NCBI RefSeq assembly: GCF_947501225.1
Contig: NZ_CANMUW010000010.1
Location: 107,714-171,713 of the forward strand
Reading direction: 5' to 3'
From: an uncultured Shewanella sp.
GTDB taxonomy: Bacteria; Pseudomonadota; Gammaproteobacteria; Enterobacterales; Shewanellaceae
DNA length: 64,000 nt
In this document: positions 37,135-48,131 of the stretch, one piece after another
Position numbering within the stretch: the first letter of the stretch is position 1
How the letters are laid out: every line of letters begins with the position of its first letter
Translations under genes and position numbers: made by a program
The notes under the pieces: model-generated
What the model was told of the DNA's origin: nothing
The model's input: only the letters and a program-made list of their open reading frames with translations
Database searches by the model: none

Positions 37135-38448
37135 ATGAACAAGCGCATTTTAGCTATGGCCGTGACTGCGGCGATTGTGGGGTCGGTTACACAAGTTCAG
37201 GCAGCAGGTTTTCAATTAGCGGAATACTCGGCAACCGGCCTTGGTCGTGCATTCGCCGGAGAGGCAGCTATGGCCGATAATGCCGCTGCACAGTTCCGCA
37301 ACCCAGCCATGATGACTTATCTGCCCGGTACACAAGTTTCCGGCGGTGCGATTTTGGTGATGCCAAACATCGATATCGACGGAGAGGTTACCTTTGTTGA
37401 TGGTACAAATGCTACCTCTGCATCCGACATCGCCGACGATGCCGTTGTGCCAAATTTCTACGTGACTCATCAGTTAAATGAGCATTGGTTTTTAGGTTTG
37501 GCGCTGGGGAGTAACTTTGGTATGGCGACCGAGCAGGATGACAGCTTCCGCGGCACCCAGTTCGGTAATGAAGCGTCTGTTACCACCATAGAGATCAATC
37601 CAAATGTCGCATATCGCATCAATGAGCAGTTCAGTGTTGGTGGCGGTGTTCGTTTCGTTATTGGTGAAGGCAGCATAGGAGCCAAGAGCTCGGCTGATTC
37701 TGTTTTACCTACCCCGATGGGCAACCTGCCGGTACCTAAAGGGACAACGCTGAAGTATATGGAAGGCGATGATACCGCTTGGGGTTGGCAGTTAGGTGCT
37801 GCCTGGCAGGTTAATGACAACAACCGTATCGGTGTAAATTATCGCTCTGCTGTCGATCAAAATCTGGAAGGAGAGGCGAATGGTCTGGCGTTTAATCCAC
37901 TGGATCCGACTCAGAAGCTGGATGGCTCAATGGAGCTGTCTCTGCCGGCCACAGCTGAAATCGCCTCTTTCCATCAACTGACCGAGAAGTTAGCCATTCA
38001 TGCCAGCTTCAACTGGACCGACTGGAGCTCATTTGAGAAGCTGGAAGCCGTTATCCCGGCCCTGTCTGAGCCTACTCAGTTGGTGAAGCAGGAAAACTGG
38101 AAAGACAGCTATCGCTTCGCGCTGGGCGGCACTTATGTTCTTAACCAGAAGTCGACACTGCGCGCGGGTGTAGCTTATGACAGATCTGCAGTTTCTGATG
38201 CCAACCGTACTCTGACCATTCCGGAGATGGATCGCTTGTGGGTGAGTGCAGGTTATGGGTATCACTTCAGTGATAACCTCGACTTAGACTTCGGCTTCAC
38301 CTATATCTTTGCCGATGAGTCTCCTGTTGTTGAACCACGTCCGGGGATTGAATCGGATCTCTCTTCGGCTCTGTTCGGCGGCACATTCAGCGGCACAACC
38401 AGCGGTAATATTATGCTGGTGGGAGTACAGGCAAGCTATCGCTTCTAA
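37135..38448 (+). CDS. FadL-family outer membrane long-chain fatty acid porin
   Basis: Signal peptide ending QVQA (MNKRILAMAVTAAIVGSV...), then AGFQLAEYSATGLGRAFAGEAA with the NPA motif (FRNPAMMTYL) typical of FadL-type hatch domains, and a barrel ending in Phe (QASYRF), the outer-membrane insertion signal. 437 aa from ATG 37135. Takes up fatty acids or other hydrophobic compounds. I prefer this start over 37111 since it gives a clean signal peptide. Single gene with a strong terminator. Shewanella genomes often carry several FadL paralogues, so no symbol is given. Confidence 0.92.
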   Translation: MNKRILAMAVTAAIVGSVTQVQAAGFQLAEYSATGLGRAFAGEAAMADNAAAQFRNPAMMTYLPGTQVSGGAILVMPNIDIDGEVTFVDGTNATSASDIADDAVVPNFYVTHQLNEHWFLGLALGSNFGMATEQDDSFRGTQFGNEASVTTIEINPNVAYRINEQFSVGGGVRFVIGEGSIGAKSSADSVLPTPMGNLPVPKGTTLKYMEGDDTAWGWQLGAAWQVNDNNRIGVNYRSAVDQNLEGEANGLAFNPLDPTQKLDGSMELSLPATAEIASFHQLTEKLAIHASFNWTDWSSFEKLEAVIPALSEPTQLVKQENWKDSYRFALGGTYVLNQKSTLRAGVAYDRSAVSDANRTLTIPEMDRLWVSAGYGYHFSDNLDLDFGFTYIFADESPVVEPRPGIESDLSSALFGGTFSGTTSGNIMLVGVQASYRF

Positions 38449-38468
38449 TATCGCTGGTCTATGAAATT

Positions 38469-38502
38469 AAGGGGTCGGAGCTTAAGCTCCGACCCCTTTT
38501 TT
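38469..38502. terminator. Terminator after the FadL-type gene
   Basis: Perfect self-complementary stem AAGGGGTCGGAGCTT / AAGCTCCGACCCCTT followed by T. Confidence 0.93.
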
Positions 38503-38703
38503 ACACCTGACCACCTGATGTTATCAGCAAGAATAGACAGCTAAGTAAAATTTTTGTTAGCAAAATGAACTTCATAAGATTATATTCAACTAACGGATTA
38601 CCCTATTAGCTATGTATTTTTGTGCCTATTCTTAGGCTTAAAGTACGATTCGTATGTCTGATTTCATTGTTCCGGCATACGGTAACGAAAAATGAGGTGT
38701 ACA

Positions 38704-39210
38704 ATGAGGCCCTACCTGCTCGCCGCCAGTTTAGCTTTCCTACCCTTAACCTCACTCGCCGCTCAAACTCCAACAGAAGTGGTTGAAAGTTTTATTCAAG
38801 CCTACAACAAACATGATGTTGAACTAATGGTGCAGCACACCAGCGAGTCTGTGCGTTGGATGCATATCTCGGGTACTAAAGTCGAGGTAGAAACATCTGA
38901 TCGGACGGAGTTTGGTGCAGCCATGACCGATTACTTTGAGACCCTGAAAGATGCCAGGGCCACCATTCTCAAAATTATTGATTCGGGTAACTATGTCAGT
39001 ACCGTCGAAAGGGTGACATGGGATAACGATGGTGAGCAGCTCAGCCAGTGCAGTATCGGTACATTCAGGGTTAAAGGAGGCAAGTTGGCAGAGTTTTGGT
39101 ATTTCCCGGCCCATGCTTGTGATGAGCCCTCTTCACCGGAGATGCCTGATAAATCAGACTCAACCGATATAGAGCCGGTGAGCGGTGCATTGCAGGAGAA
39201 GCAAGAGTAA
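38704..39210 (+). CDS. Exported NTF2/SnoaL-like protein
   Basis: 168 residues: a signal peptide (MRPYLLAASLAFLPLTSLAA), then a SnoaL-like alpha+beta barrel beginning TPTEVVESFIQAYNKHDVELM and ending GGKLAEFWYF. The cone-shaped fold binds small ligands or acts as an isomerase-type pocket, and no catalytic residue set is clear. Two Cys (QCS and AHACDE) may form a disulfide. The acidic tail (about 145-168) is low complexity. GAGG lies before ATG 38704. Function unknown. Confidence 0.75.
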   Translation: MRPYLLAASLAFLPLTSLAAQTPTEVVESFIQAYNKHDVELMVQHTSESVRWMHISGTKVEVETSDRTEFGAAMTDYFETLKDARATILKIIDSGNYVSTVERVTWDNDGEQLSQCSIGTFRVKGGKLAEFWYFPAHACDEPSSPEMPDKSDSTDIEPVSGALQEKQE

Positions 39211-39355
39211 CCCTAACGCCATCCGTTTGCTTATCAAGACCGAAGCTTGTGAGGCAGTGGAACCGGGTTGTCATTGAGGAAGTGGTGTATTATTTTCGCT
39301 GCTGCTTTAAGGTTATATTGGCTTTAATCAGTTTGCAGTAGTTAGGGGAGCAGTT

Positions 39356-40843
39356 GTGACAAAGAAGTATGTGGTAGCGTTAGATCAGGGAACGACAAGT
39401 TCAAGAGCGATCATATTTGATCACGATGCCAATATTGTGGCGATATCGCAGCGTGAGTTTCCCCAGATATACCCTCAGGCTGGTTGGGTCGAGCATGATC
39501 CCATGGAGATATGGGCGTCACAGAGCTCGACTCTGATTGAGTTACTTGCTCGCTCCGACATCCATGGTAGTGAAGTGGCTGCCATAGGGATAACCAACCA
39601 GCGTGAAACCACAATAGTTTGGGATAAGGTAACAGGAAAGCCGGTATATAACGCCATTGTCTGGCAGTGTCGTCGCAGTAGCCATATCTGTGAAGAGTTA
39701 AAGGCCAGAGGGCTGGAAGAGTATGTGCGTGACACAACTGGTCTTCTGCTTGATCCCTACTTCTCCGGTACTAAGATTAAGTGGATTTTGGACAATGTTG
39801 CCGGTGTGAGGGAGCGAGCGGAAAAAGGAGAGCTACTCTTCGGCACTATCGATACCTGGCTGGTCTGGAAGCTGACAGAGGGAAAAGTACATGTCACAGA
39901 CCCGACTAATGCGAGCCGTACTCTGTTATTTAATATTCATACCCAAGAGTGGGATAGTAAGCTCCTGGAAGAGTTAGAGATCCCGAGATCCCTGCTGCCT
40001 GAAGTTAAGCCCTCTTGTGCCATTTACGGTAAGACCCGAATCGCCGGGGAGGGTGGCGAGATCGATGTAGCCGGGATCGCCGGGGATCAGCAGTCTGCGC
40101 TGTTTGGTCAGCTCTGTATCGAAGAGGGGATGGCAAAGAATACTTATGGTACAGGCTGCTTCCTATTGATGAATACGGGGAAGCAGGCGGTGAGATCGAC
40201 CCATGGATTACTCACTACTGTCGCGATTGGGGCAGACTGCGAAGTTAACTATGCCTTAGAGGGAGCAGTCTTCATGGGAGGGGCCACCATTCAATGGCTC
40301 AGAGATGAATTGGGTCTTATCAGAGATGCTCAGGATACCGAATATTTTGCTTCAAAGGTGGAAGATACCAATGGGGTTTATTTAGTTCCGGCATTTGTTG
40401 GCTTAGGGGCCCCTTATTGGGAGCCCGGGGCCCGTGGGGCACTGGTTGGTTTAACCCGCGGTTCCAATCGTAACCACATCATCCGTGCTTCCCTGGAGGC
40501 TATCGCTTACCAGAGCCGGGATCTTCTCGATGCCATGGCAAAGGATAGTTGTGTGATGCTTAAACAGCTGAAGGTCGATGGCGGAGCAGTATCAAATGAC
40601 TTCCTGATGCAGTTCCAGGCCGACATTACTAGTGTTGAGGTGCAGCGCCCGGCAATCACAGAAACTACTGCAATGGGAGCGGCATTCCTCGCCGGGTTAG
40701 CCGTTGGATTTTGGAGCTCGACCTCTGAACTCAAGCATAAGGCCGATATCGAGCGAACATTTAAGCCATCGATATCGGTGCAGAGGTGTGATGAGCTATA
40801 CGCCGGCTGGAACCGGGCAGTTGCGCAGACGCTGAAGGATTGA
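39356..40843 (+). CDS. glpK: Glycerol kinase
   Basis: Phosphorylates glycerol to glycerol 3-phosphate with ATP. FGGY-family motifs: [15 protein letters not shown] (about 7-21), [11 protein letters not shown], the [10 protein letters not shown] and TYGTGCFLL segments, and [16 protein letters not shown]. 495 aa standard. GTG start at 39356. No glpF or glpD is next to it here. Confidence 0.96.
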   Translation: MTKKYVVALDQGTTSSRAIIFDHDANIVAISQREFPQIYPQAGWVEHDPMEIWASQSSTLIELLARSDIHGSEVAAIGITNQRETTIVWDKVTGKPVYNAIVWQCRRSSHICEELKARGLEEYVRDTTGLLLDPYFSGTKIKWILDNVAGVRERAEKGELLFGTIDTWLVWKLTEGKVHVTDPTNASRTLLFNIHTQEWDSKLLEELEIPRSLLPEVKPSCAIYGKTRIAGEGGEIDVAGIAGDQQSALFGQLCIEEGMAKNTYGTGCFLLMNTGKQAVRSTHGLLTTVAIGADCEVNYALEGAVFMGGATIQWLRDELGLIRDAQDTEYFASKVEDTNGVYLVPAFVGLGAPYWEPGARGALVGLTRGSNRNHIIRASLEAIAYQSRDLLDAMAKDSCVMLKQLKVDGGAVSNDFLMQFQADITSVEVQRPAITETTAMGAAFLAGLAVGFWSSTSELKHKADIERTFKPSISVQRCDELYAGWNRAVAQTLKD

Positions 40844-40903
40844 TGGTTATCGTTAACAATCAGAGGTAGGCGTTCCTGGTTTTGTTGAATCTATGGCGCT
40901 TCG

Positions 40904-41206
40904 TTAAACATCAATATCGATATGGGGAAGGGGAGACTCTGCGGCTTCTTTCTGAGCTTTAGCTATCTCCTCTTTTCTCTTCTCCTCTCGTTCTTTCTGA
41001 CCACGGCGATCGCCTCGCGGTGAGGCGCGCCTGTCTTCAACGGCATGGCGGCGTTCGAGGTTAGGCGGAAGTTGTGATTGAGGTGCCTCGTGGCTGTCTG
41101 GCGCGATCCCCTTACTGTACTCCGTCTGTTCAACGACTCGCTTTCGTTTTATAACCGGTGGAATGGGGCGAGCCAGCATGGCGTATAAACTGTCTAAACC
41201 AACCAT
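40904..41206 (-). CDS. Small basic/acidic hypothetical protein
   Basis: I choose ATG 41206, behind GGAGGAGAT, giving 100 residues; an in-frame upstream start (41245) lacks one. The sequence is disordered-looking and charge-rich: a short N-terminal helix DSLYAMLARPIPPV, then RRHAVEDRRASPRGDRRGQKEREEKRKEEIAKAQKE. No family recognised. It lies convergent to glpK and upstream of the dcw promoter. Confidence 0.7.
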   Translation of the reverse strand: MVGLDSLYAMLARPIPPVIKRKRVVEQTEYSKGIAPDSHEAPQSQLPPNLERRHAVEDRRASPRGDRRGQKEREEKRKEEIAKAQKEAAESPLPHIDIDV

Positions 41207-41559
41207 ATCTCCTCCTTTGTTAAGTATATATTCCTTTATCGGCAAGCTGTGGTCAATATTTATACCGTTCAGGCGTGTTTGCGGAGAGTCGCTAATGCAT
41301 TTTATCTGTTAGCGGATAGTGCGGGCCAGGACGAGTTAGTGAGGCTCAACAGGTAGAGATGTCCTCTTATTAGGGAGATGCAGGAGACTTTTTCCCACTT
41401 AAATATTAATTAATGTTAAATGTAGTGTTATACCTGTCTATTTTTTCTGCTTTTTGGGGATGTAGATCCACTTTTTACCCCTATTATTTCTTGCTTTTAC
41501 AATATTTTAAATTTGCTTCTAACCCGCTTGAATACTGGATTTATAAATGGTTTGTGGCC

Positions 41560-41589
41560 TTGACAATGCTTGCGTTCTGTCTCTAAACT
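41560..41589 (+). promoter_or_regulatory. mra (dcw) promoter
   Basis: TTGACA (41560-41565) and TAAACT (41584-41589), 18-base spacing, upstream of the MraZ repeats and mraZ. Confidence 0.6.
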
Positions 41590-41596
41590 TAGGTCT

Positions 41597-41626
41597 TGTG
41601 GGAAATTGTGGATAATTGTGGATCAC
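41597..41626 (+). promoter_or_regulatory. MraZ box: three 10-bp direct repeats
   Basis: TTGTGGGAAA, TTGTGGATAA and TTGTGGATCA at 41597, 41607 and 41617. MraZ of E. coli binds three TGGGN repeats spaced by 10 bp before its own gene. Located just behind the promoter -10, so binding should repress the cluster. Confidence 0.8.
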
Positions 41627-41651
41627 TTATTACTGGCAAGGATAAGCTAAC

Positions 41652-42110
41652 GTGTTTCGTGGGGCGAGCGCTATCAATCTTGATACAAAAGGCCGGATCG
41701 CTATTCCAAAGCGCTACCGTGAGCCTCTGCACGCCGAATTTAACAGCCAAATAGTGATTACCGTTGATTTTCAATCCCCCTGTCTCTTGCTCTATCCATT
41801 GGATGAATGGAGTAAGATCGAAGCAAAATTACTGTTGCTATCAGATACCCGGGCCACTGAAAGATCCATGAAACGCTTGCTGCTGGGTTATGCCCATGAG
41901 TGTGAACTCGATGGGAACGGTAGATTATTACTACCCCCCCCGCTTCGTCAATATGCCAATTTAGAGAAGCGGGCAATGTTAGTGGGGCAGCTGAATAAGT
42001 TTGAACTTTGGGATGAAACTGCTTGGCAGCAGCAGATAGAGCACAGCCGAGAGACGATTCAAAGCGAAGAGTTCGCTGAAAATGAGCGTCTTGCCGATTT
42101 CTCACTGTGA
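41652..42110 (+). CDS. mraZ: Transcriptional regulator MraZ
   Basis: Dimeric AbrB-like fold doubled in one protein: two DxxGRI/GNGRLLLP segments (LDTKGRIAIPKRYR and LDGNGRLLLPPPLR). Represses the division/cell-wall cluster by binding the box upstream of it. 152 aa is standard. GTG start at 41652. First gene of the dcw cluster; rsmH follows after 26 bases. Confidence 0.96.
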   Translation: MFRGASAINLDTKGRIAIPKRYREPLHAEFNSQIVITVDFQSPCLLLYPLDEWSKIEAKLLLLSDTRATERSMKRLLLGYAHECELDGNGRLLLPPPLRQYANLEKRAMLVGQLNKFELWDETAWQQQIEHSRETIQSEEFAENERLADFSL

Positions 42111-42136
42111 TCAGTGAAGCTAATAGATAGAAGAGA

Positions 42137-43081
42137 ATGATGAGCCAAGAATTTGCGCACTTATCGGTACTGCTAACTGAAACTGTAGCGGGCCTAAATA
42201 TTAAAGAAGATGGTATCTATATCGATGGCACATTTGGTCGTGGTGGTCATTCTCGGGAGGTGCTTAAGCATCTGGGCGAAAATGGTCGCCTAATCGCTAT
42301 CGACAGGGATCCTCAGGCGATTGCCGCCGCCGAGCAGTTTGCCGATGATGCCAGATTCAGCATAGTTCATGGTGGCTTTGGGCAGTTGGCTACATATGTA
42401 GAAGAGCTGGGCCTGAAAGGCAAGATCGATGGGGTGCTCCTGGACTTCGGTGTTTCGTCTCCGCAACTCGATGACGCCGAGCGTGGCTTTAGCTTTTTGC
42501 GAGATGGTCCGCTCGATATGCGTATGGATAACTCTCAAGGAGAAACGGCTGCAGAGTGGATTGCCCGAGCTGAGATAGAGGACATGGCCTGGGTATTTAA
42601 AACCTATGGAGAGGAGAAGAACTCCCGACATATTGCCCGTTGTATCGCGGCCGACAGAGAGAAGACTCCCTTCTTGAGAACCAAAGAGTTGGCAGATTTA
42701 ATTGCTCGGGTGAGTAAGAGCAAGGAGCGCAATAAGCATCCCGCCACACGCGTTTTTCAAGCCATCAGGATCTATATCAACAGTGAGCTTGAGCAGATCG
42801 ATCAGGCGCTGGAGGGGGCGCTGAAGGTACTCGCTCCCCATGGGCGTTTATCGGTGATCAGCTTTCACTCTCTGGAGGACAGGATGGTGAAGCGCTTCAT
42901 TCGTCGCCATAGCCAAGGTGAAAGTGTCCCCCATGGGTTGCCTATCACAGAAGCCGAGATCAATAAGACCCGTCTACTCAAAGGTGTAGGCAAAGCCATA
43001 AAGCCTTCAGAGGAGGAGATTGAGCGCAATACCCGGGCCCGCAGCTCTGTATTGCGGATTGCGGAGCGGTTGGAATATTAA
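42137..43081 (+). CDS. rsmH: 16S rRNA m4C1402 methyltransferase RsmH
   Basis: N4-methylates C1402 of 16S rRNA using S-adenosylmethionine. [14 protein letters not shown] (SAM-binding, about 31-44), [20 protein letters not shown] and [13 protein letters not shown] are hallmark stretches. 314 aa. Starts ATG 42137 or 42140. Second in the dcw cluster. Confidence 0.97.
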   Translation: MMSQEFAHLSVLLTETVAGLNIKEDGIYIDGTFGRGGHSREVLKHLGENGRLIAIDRDPQAIAAAEQFADDARFSIVHGGFGQLATYVEELGLKGKIDGVLLDFGVSSPQLDDAERGFSFLRDGPLDMRMDNSQGETAAEWIARAEIEDMAWVFKTYGEEKNSRHIARCIAADREKTPFLRTKELADLIARVSKSKERNKHPATRVFQAIRIYINSELEQIDQALEGALKVLAPHGRLSVISFHSLEDRMVKRFIRRHSQGESVPHGLPITEAEINKTRLLKGVGKAIKPSEEEIERNTRARSSVLRIAERLEY

Positions 43082-43157
43082 TGTCGGGTGAAGTGGCTGT
43101 GTCACTGCTAATTAGCTGCTTCCCCTTGAGGAAGGTTGCCGTCGGCGGGAGTAAGGT

Positions 43158-43472
43158 TTGAGCAAGTCTCAATTAAATCTTCCCAGAATCGTGTTGCTCG
43201 ATCTGTGGCATCACAAGTGGGTGTTACTGCTTGCTGTGGCCGTGATGATCAATGCCATTGCCGTTGTATACACAAGCCATGTGAGTCGAAAGTACATCAC
43301 AGAGTGGGATCAGATGCTACAGGAGCGGGATCGACTGGACATAGAGTGGCGTAATTTACTCCTCGAGGAGCAGTCGCAGTCTGAGCATAGCCGGATCACC
43401 CGTTTTGCGACTAAAGAGCTGGAGATGAGCCGCCCACTCCCCAGGGAGGAGATCGTGGTGAGAGTACCATGA
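43158..43472 (+). CDS. ftsL: Cell division protein FtsL
   Basis: 104 residues: a short cytoplasmic N-terminus, one membrane helix (about 21-40, VLLLAVAVMINAIAVVYTSH) and a periplasmic leucine-zipper-like segment (MLQERDRLDIEWRNLLLEEQ). Forms the FtsQLB scaffold. The start is TTG 43158 behind GGGAG; no better start exists before the helix. 77 bases behind rsmH; the gap to ftsI is likewise 77 bases. Confidence 0.9.
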   Translation: MSKSQLNLPRIVLLDLWHHKWVLLLAVAVMINAIAVVYTSHVSRKYITEWDQMLQERDRLDIEWRNLLLEEQSQSEHSRITRFATKELEMSRPLPREEIVVRVP

Positions 43473-43549
43473 TGAATAAGTGTTTAAAAATAAGTGAGTA
43501 AAACTAGCTATTCCCCGAGGCTTTATTGGGGAGTGTTGTTGAGGGTGTA

Positions 43550-45286
43550 ATGAACAAACAGGCAAAGCGTAAACAGAAGCCGCAGTTAATAGAATGGCGT
43601 TTGTATGTCGTCGTGGCTTTCGTATGCCTGCTGTTTACCAGTCTTATCGGTCGCGCCGCCTATATTCAGATCATCGAGCCGGAAAAGTTACGCCACGAGA
43701 GTGATATGCGTACGTTGCGCACAACCAGCAGGGAGGTGCAACGTGGACTGATCACCGATCGTAATGGTGAGATGTTAGCCGTGAGCGTGCCGGTAAAGGC
43801 CGTTTATGCCGATCCGAAAGTGGTCCATGATCGCAATGGCTTTGTGGATATGCGCCGCTGGCAAGCACTGGCTGATATTCTTCATGAGCCTAAAGAGAAG
43901 ATACTGGAACGGGTGCAATCTAACCCCAAGAAACGTTTCACCTATCTCAAGCGTCAGGTGACACCGGCCGTTGCGGATTATATCAGTAAGTTAAAATTAC
44001 CCGGTGTCTACCTTAAGTCGGAGTCCAGGCGTTATTATCCGACCAGTGAGATCTCTGCTCAGCTGGTGGGTATTACTAATATCGATGATATTGGTATCGA
44101 AGGAATCGAAAACTCCTATAACGACTGGCTTACCGGTACCCCATCTAAACAGAAAGTCCGTAAATCAAGAGATGGCCATGTCGTCGAGCGTCTCGATATC
44201 GTACAAGATGGAGACAGCCCAAACGATCTCGTGCTGAGTCTGGATCAGCGAATTCAACAGTTGGCATATCGTGAACTGAAAAAAGCGACCGAGATAAACC
44301 AAGCCACATCCGCATCTATCGTGGTGCTGGACGTTCACACCGGTGAGGTGCTGGCGATGGCGAATACGCCATCATACAACCCCAACTCCCGCGATAATCT
44401 GCAGGCGTTCAGAATGCGTAACCGTGCGCTGACAGACTCTTACGAACCGGGGTCGACCATTAAGCCATTCGTTGTCGCCGCTGCACTCGAAGCCGGAACC
44501 ATCCAATCCGATCAGATTATCAACACCTATCCGGGGCGAATGAGGATCGGCGGCAAGATCGTCCGGGACTCTAGATATTATGGTGATCTATCACTTGCCG
44601 ATGTATTGGTGCACTCGAGCAACGTCGGCATGGCAAAAATTTCGCTTTCAATGCCAGTGCAGGAGCTGCTGGGGGCATATCAATCTATGGGGCTGGGTAA
44701 CTACTCGGGTATCAACCTTGCCGGCGAAAGTGCCGGACTGATCCATGACCGCAGGCGTTGGTCTGAGTTTGAGCGTGCGACACTTTCATTTGGCTATGGC
44801 CTTATGGTAACGCCACTACAGTTAGCGAGACTCTATGCCACCTTAGGCAGCAAAGGTGTGCTGTACCCCGTCTCTATCCTGAAACTCAAGCAGAAGCCCG
44901 AGGGTGAGCAGGTCATCTCCCCCGAGATTGCGCAGAGGGTAATGGAGATGCTTATCGGTGTCACTGAAAAAGGGGGCACGGCGACTAAGGCTCATATCGA
45001 GGGCTATCCGGTGGCCGGAAAGACGGGAACGGCACGTAAGGCCGTTGCCGGTGGTTATGGTGAAGATTATGTCGCCCTGTTTGCCGGGGTAGCCCCTGTG
45101 CATAATCCGGAATTGGCGATTGTTGTCGTAGTCAATGAGCCCAAGGGCGACAAATATTATGGTGGTGACGTTGCTGCGCCAGTGTTTGCTGCGGTGATGT
45201 CAGGAGCCCTGCAGATGCTCAATATTGAACCAATTTCATCCAGAGAGAAGGTACGCTTAGCAGGTACAACGAGGAGAGCTGAGTGA
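43550..45286 (+). CDS. ftsI: Peptidoglycan transpeptidase FtsI (PBP3)
   Basis: Septal cross-linking enzyme. A membrane anchor (about 16-38) is followed by a pedestal domain and the penicillin-binding transpeptidase domain with STIK (the active Ser in EPGSTIKPF), SSN (HSSNVG) and KTGT ([10 protein letters not shown]). ATG 43550 gives 578 aa and follows GAGGGTG; the in-frame TTG 43526 is less likely. Overlaps murE by the ATGA/GTGATG junction. Confidence 0.97.
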   Translation: MNKQAKRKQKPQLIEWRLYVVVAFVCLLFTSLIGRAAYIQIIEPEKLRHESDMRTLRTTSREVQRGLITDRNGEMLAVSVPVKAVYADPKVVHDRNGFVDMRRWQALADILHEPKEKILERVQSNPKKRFTYLKRQVTPAVADYISKLKLPGVYLKSESRRYYPTSEISAQLVGITNIDDIGIEGIENSYNDWLTGTPSKQKVRKSRDGHVVERLDIVQDGDSPNDLVLSLDQRIQQLAYRELKKATEINQATSASIVVLDVHTGEVLAMANTPSYNPNSRDNLQAFRMRNRALTDSYEPGSTIKPFVVAAALEAGTIQSDQIINTYPGRMRIGGKIVRDSRYYGDLSLADVLVHSSNVGMAKISLSMPVQELLGAYQSMGLGNYSGINLAGESAGLIHDRRRWSEFERATLSFGYGLMVTPLQLARLYATLGSKGVLYPVSILKLKQKPEGEQVISPEIAQRVMEMLIGVTEKGGTATKAHIEGYPVAGKTGTARKAVAGGYGEDYVALFAGVAPVHNPELAIVVVVNEPKGDKYYGGDVAAPVFAAVMSGALQMLNIEPISSREKVRLAGTTRRAE

Positions 45287-46767
45287 TGCTGTTACGTGAT
45301 TTATTAGCGCCCTGGTTTCATTACGCGGGGGCTGAAAGTTTTAATAAGATGACCTTGGATAGCAGGGCCGTCCAACGCGGGGATCTTTTTATTGCGATCC
45401 CGGGTCATCAGGTTGATGGCCGCAACTATATTACAGCTGCCCTGCAGCAAGGCGCCGTAGCAGCTCTGGTTCATACCGATGATCCTGAGAGTCACGGACA
45501 GCTGGCAGACGGAGAAGGTGTACAGATACTATTTTTCCAGCTAAACCGTCAGTTGTCGGCATTGGCGGCACAAGCCTATCCGTTAAGCGCAAGTCGCCTG
45601 AAGTTGGTCGGTGTCACGGGAACCAACGGCAAAACATCGATTACTCAGTTGATGGCTCAACTGGTCAGCTTGTTGGAGAAGCAAAGTGCTGTCATGGGGA
45701 CCTTAGGTAACGGTCTATGGGGAGAGTTGGTCGATAGCGGTAATACGACTGCAGACCCCATCACCATCATGGCCCAGCTTCAGGAGTTTGATGCTAAAGG
45801 CGCCGAATTATGTGCAATGGAGGTTTCCAGCCACGGTTTAACACAGGGAAGAGTTGAAGCCATTCCATTCGATGTGGCGGTATTCACTAACTTAAGTCGT
45901 GATCATCTTGATTACCATGGAAGCATGCAGGCCTACGGCGATGCAAAGAAGCGGTTATTTAACTTCCCCTCGCTGAACCATGGATTGATCAACCTCGATG
46001 ATGAGATAGGTAAGCAGTGGCTGGCCGAACATGATGTGCAGAAGTTTACCAGCTTCAGCATTCATGGCGAGGCCGGGGCCGTTGATATATCGAGAGCCAT
46101 ATATACCGAAAATAACCACTTTCATCACCAGGGGGTGGATGCAACATTAGTTTGGCCTGAGGGGAAAGCCGAGCTGCGTTCACCGCTACTGGGCTCATTT
46201 AATCTATCGAACTTAATCGCTTCACTGGGGGCGTTATACCTGCTGGGCTTCGATATGAATGCACTGCTCTCGGTTGTACCTAAGCTGCAAGCCGTTGTGG
46301 GGCGAATGGAGCGTTTTACTACCCAAGACGATGTCACCTTAGTGGTCGATTATGCACATACTCCCGATGCAATCGAGCAGGCTCTGCAGGCGTTAAGAGG
46401 ACACTGTGACGGAGAGTTGTGGTGTCTGTTTGGCTGTGGCGGTGATCGTGATAAGGGTAAGCGCCCGTTGATGGCACAAGCTGCCGAAAAGTATGCTGAT
46501 AGAGTTGTTGTGACCAGTGATAACGCCAGGAGTGAACAACCCGAGCTTATCATAGGTGATATTCTGAAGGGGTTAACGGCTCCCGATAAGGCATTCACAC
46601 AAGTGGATCGTGAACTGGCTATCCGTCAGGTGGTGGCAGATGCCAAAGCCGGAGATATCGTGCTGCTTGCGGGCAAAGGACATGAAACCTATCAGGAGGT
46701 GGCCGGAGAGCGCCGTGATTATGATGAGCGTGCGTTAGCCCGTGAACTCGCCGGGAGCCAGTTATGA
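45283..46767 (+). CDS. murE: UDP-MurNAc-tripeptide ligase MurE (adds meso-diaminopimelate)
   Basis: Adds the third amino acid to the peptidoglycan precursor. ATP-binding [10 protein letters not shown] (about 112-121), MEVSSHGL, and the substrate motif DNAR in SDNARSEQP. In E. coli the diaminopimelate-selective motif is DNPR; here Pro is Ala while the Arg that contacts the substrate remains. Start GTG 45283 or ATG 45286 (TGATG overlap with ftsI). Overlaps murF by 4 bases. Confidence 0.95.
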   Translation: MMLLRDLLAPWFHYAGAESFNKMTLDSRAVQRGDLFIAIPGHQVDGRNYITAALQQGAVAALVHTDDPESHGQLADGEGVQILFFQLNRQLSALAAQAYPLSASRLKLVGVTGTNGKTSITQLMAQLVSLLEKQSAVMGTLGNGLWGELVDSGNTTADPITIMAQLQEFDAKGAELCAMEVSSHGLTQGRVEAIPFDVAVFTNLSRDHLDYHGSMQAYGDAKKRLFNFPSLNHGLINLDDEIGKQWLAEHDVQKFTSFSIHGEAGAVDISRAIYTENNHFHHQGVDATLVWPEGKAELRSPLLGSFNLSNLIASLGALYLLGFDMNALLSVVPKLQAVVGRMERFTTQDDVTLVVDYAHTPDAIEQALQALRGHCDGELWCLFGCGGDRDKGKRPLMAQAAEKYADRVVVTSDNARSEQPELIIGDILKGLTAPDKAFTQVDRELAIRQVVADAKAGDIVLLAGKGHETYQEVAGERRDYDERALARELAGSQL

Positions 46768-48131
46768 TTCCGTTACAGTTATCGCAATTAAGTCACAGGC
46801 TAAATGCTCGTCTCATAGGGCGAGATCTTATCATTACCCATGTCTGCAGTGACAGCAGAAACATTGAGGCTAAGACACTTTTTGTGGCGCTGAAAGGTGA
46901 ACGGTTCGATGGCCATGATTTTGCCCTGGTAGCGGTAGACAATGGCGCTTGTGCACTTCTTGTTACCCGAGAGCTGCCCATAGATATTCCCCAGCTTATT
47001 GTGAGAGATACTCAAAAAGCGATGGGAGATATCGGGGCTTACCTGAGAGATACGATTCAGCCGAGATCTGTCGCGCTGACCGGCTCTAACGGTAAGACGA
47101 GTGTGAAAGAGATGGTCGCAACCATCTTATCCCAGAGAGCAAAGGTGCTCTACACCGCTGGTAATTTTAATAATGAGATCGGTGTTCCCCTTACCCTGCT
47201 TCGTCTGGAGGAGGGAGATGAGTTCGGTGTTTTCGAGCTTGGAGCAAATCACAGGGGGGAGATCGATTACACCTCGTCACTGGTAAAACCCGATGTTGCA
47301 TTAGTCAACAACGTCGCCTCGGCTCATCTGGAAGGCTTCGGATCGTTAGCTGGTGTGGCTGTTGCCAAGTCTGAAATTTTTAATCATCTCAGTGTTGACG
47401 GGACGGCTGTGATTAATGCCGATGACGACTTTGCTCAGGTGATGCGAGAGGCGGCCGGTAAGCATAAACAGTTAACGTTTGCCATTGAGTCCGCAGCCGA
47501 CCTTAAAGCCTGTGAGCTTGAGGCCGATCCACTTGGTCGATACCGTTTTACTATGCGTTATCAGGCACAAGAGGTGTCGGTGACACTGCCCTTGTCCGGC
47601 CGCCACCAGGTGAGCAATGCGCTTGCTGCTGCGGGGATCTGTTTAGCTCTGGGAGTGCCTCTGAGTGAGATCGTTACAGGTCTATCCCTGCTCGAACCGG
47701 TCAAGGGTAGAATGCTGCCAACTCAACTTGGCAGGGTAAGAGTCATTGACGACAGCTATAACGCAAATCCCGCCTCCGTGGGTGCCGCAATTGACTGGCT
47801 TCAAGAAATTGATGGATATCGCTGTTTAGTGCTGGGTGATTTGGGAGAATTAGGCGACAATGCGTCCCTTTTGCATGCTCAGCTAGGTGAGCTTGCGAAA
47901 AACAGAGGGATCGATGCACTGTTTTCACTGGGGGAATTAAGCGCCAACGCGAGTGCTGCCTTTGGTGGTGTTCATCATCAGGAGCTGGAAAAGATAGTGC
48001 ATGATTTAATTAGTCTTATTAATCAGTTACAAGGTGATGTAACTGTTTTAATCAAGGGCTCGCGCAGTGCCAAGATGGAACGCGTGGTTGAAGCCTTAAC
48101 AGTTGCCTACGGGCGAGGGGAGTTTGTTTAA
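46764..48131 (+). CDS. murF: UDP-MurNAc-pentapeptide ligase MurF
   Basis: Adds D-Ala-D-Ala to the tripeptide. ATP-binding [16 protein letters not shown] (about 106-121), [15 protein letters not shown]-like [10 protein letters not shown] and [14 protein letters not shown] are typical. 455 aa. Translation is coupled with murE (ATGA) and with mraY (TAATG). Confidence 0.96.
   Translation: MIPLQLSQLSHRLNARLIGRDLIITHVCSDSRNIEAKTLFVALKGERFDGHDFALVAVDNGACALLVTRELPIDIPQLIVRDTQKAMGDIGAYLRDTIQPRSVALTGSNGKTSVKEMVATILSQRAKVLYTAGNFNNEIGVPLTLLRLEEGDEFGVFELGANHRGEIDYTSSLVKPDVALVNNVASAHLEGFGSLAGVAVAKSEIFNHLSVDGTAVINADDDFAQVMREAAGKHKQLTFAIESAADLKACELEADPLGRYRFTMRYQAQEVSVTLPLSGRHQVSNALAAAGICLALGVPLSEIVTGLSLLEPVKGRMLPTQLGRVRVIDDSYNANPASVGAAIDWLQEIDGYRCLVLGDLGELGDNASLLHAQLGELAKNRGIDALFSLGELSANASAAFGGVHHQELEKIVHDLISLINQLQGDVTVLIKGSRSAKMERVVEALTVAYGRGEFV

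Larger units (their letters stand above)
41207..41651. other. dcw promoter region
   Basis: This 445-base gap contains the mraZ promoter and MraZ repeats near its right end; the rest is AT-rich with nothing recognised. Confidence 0.6.
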
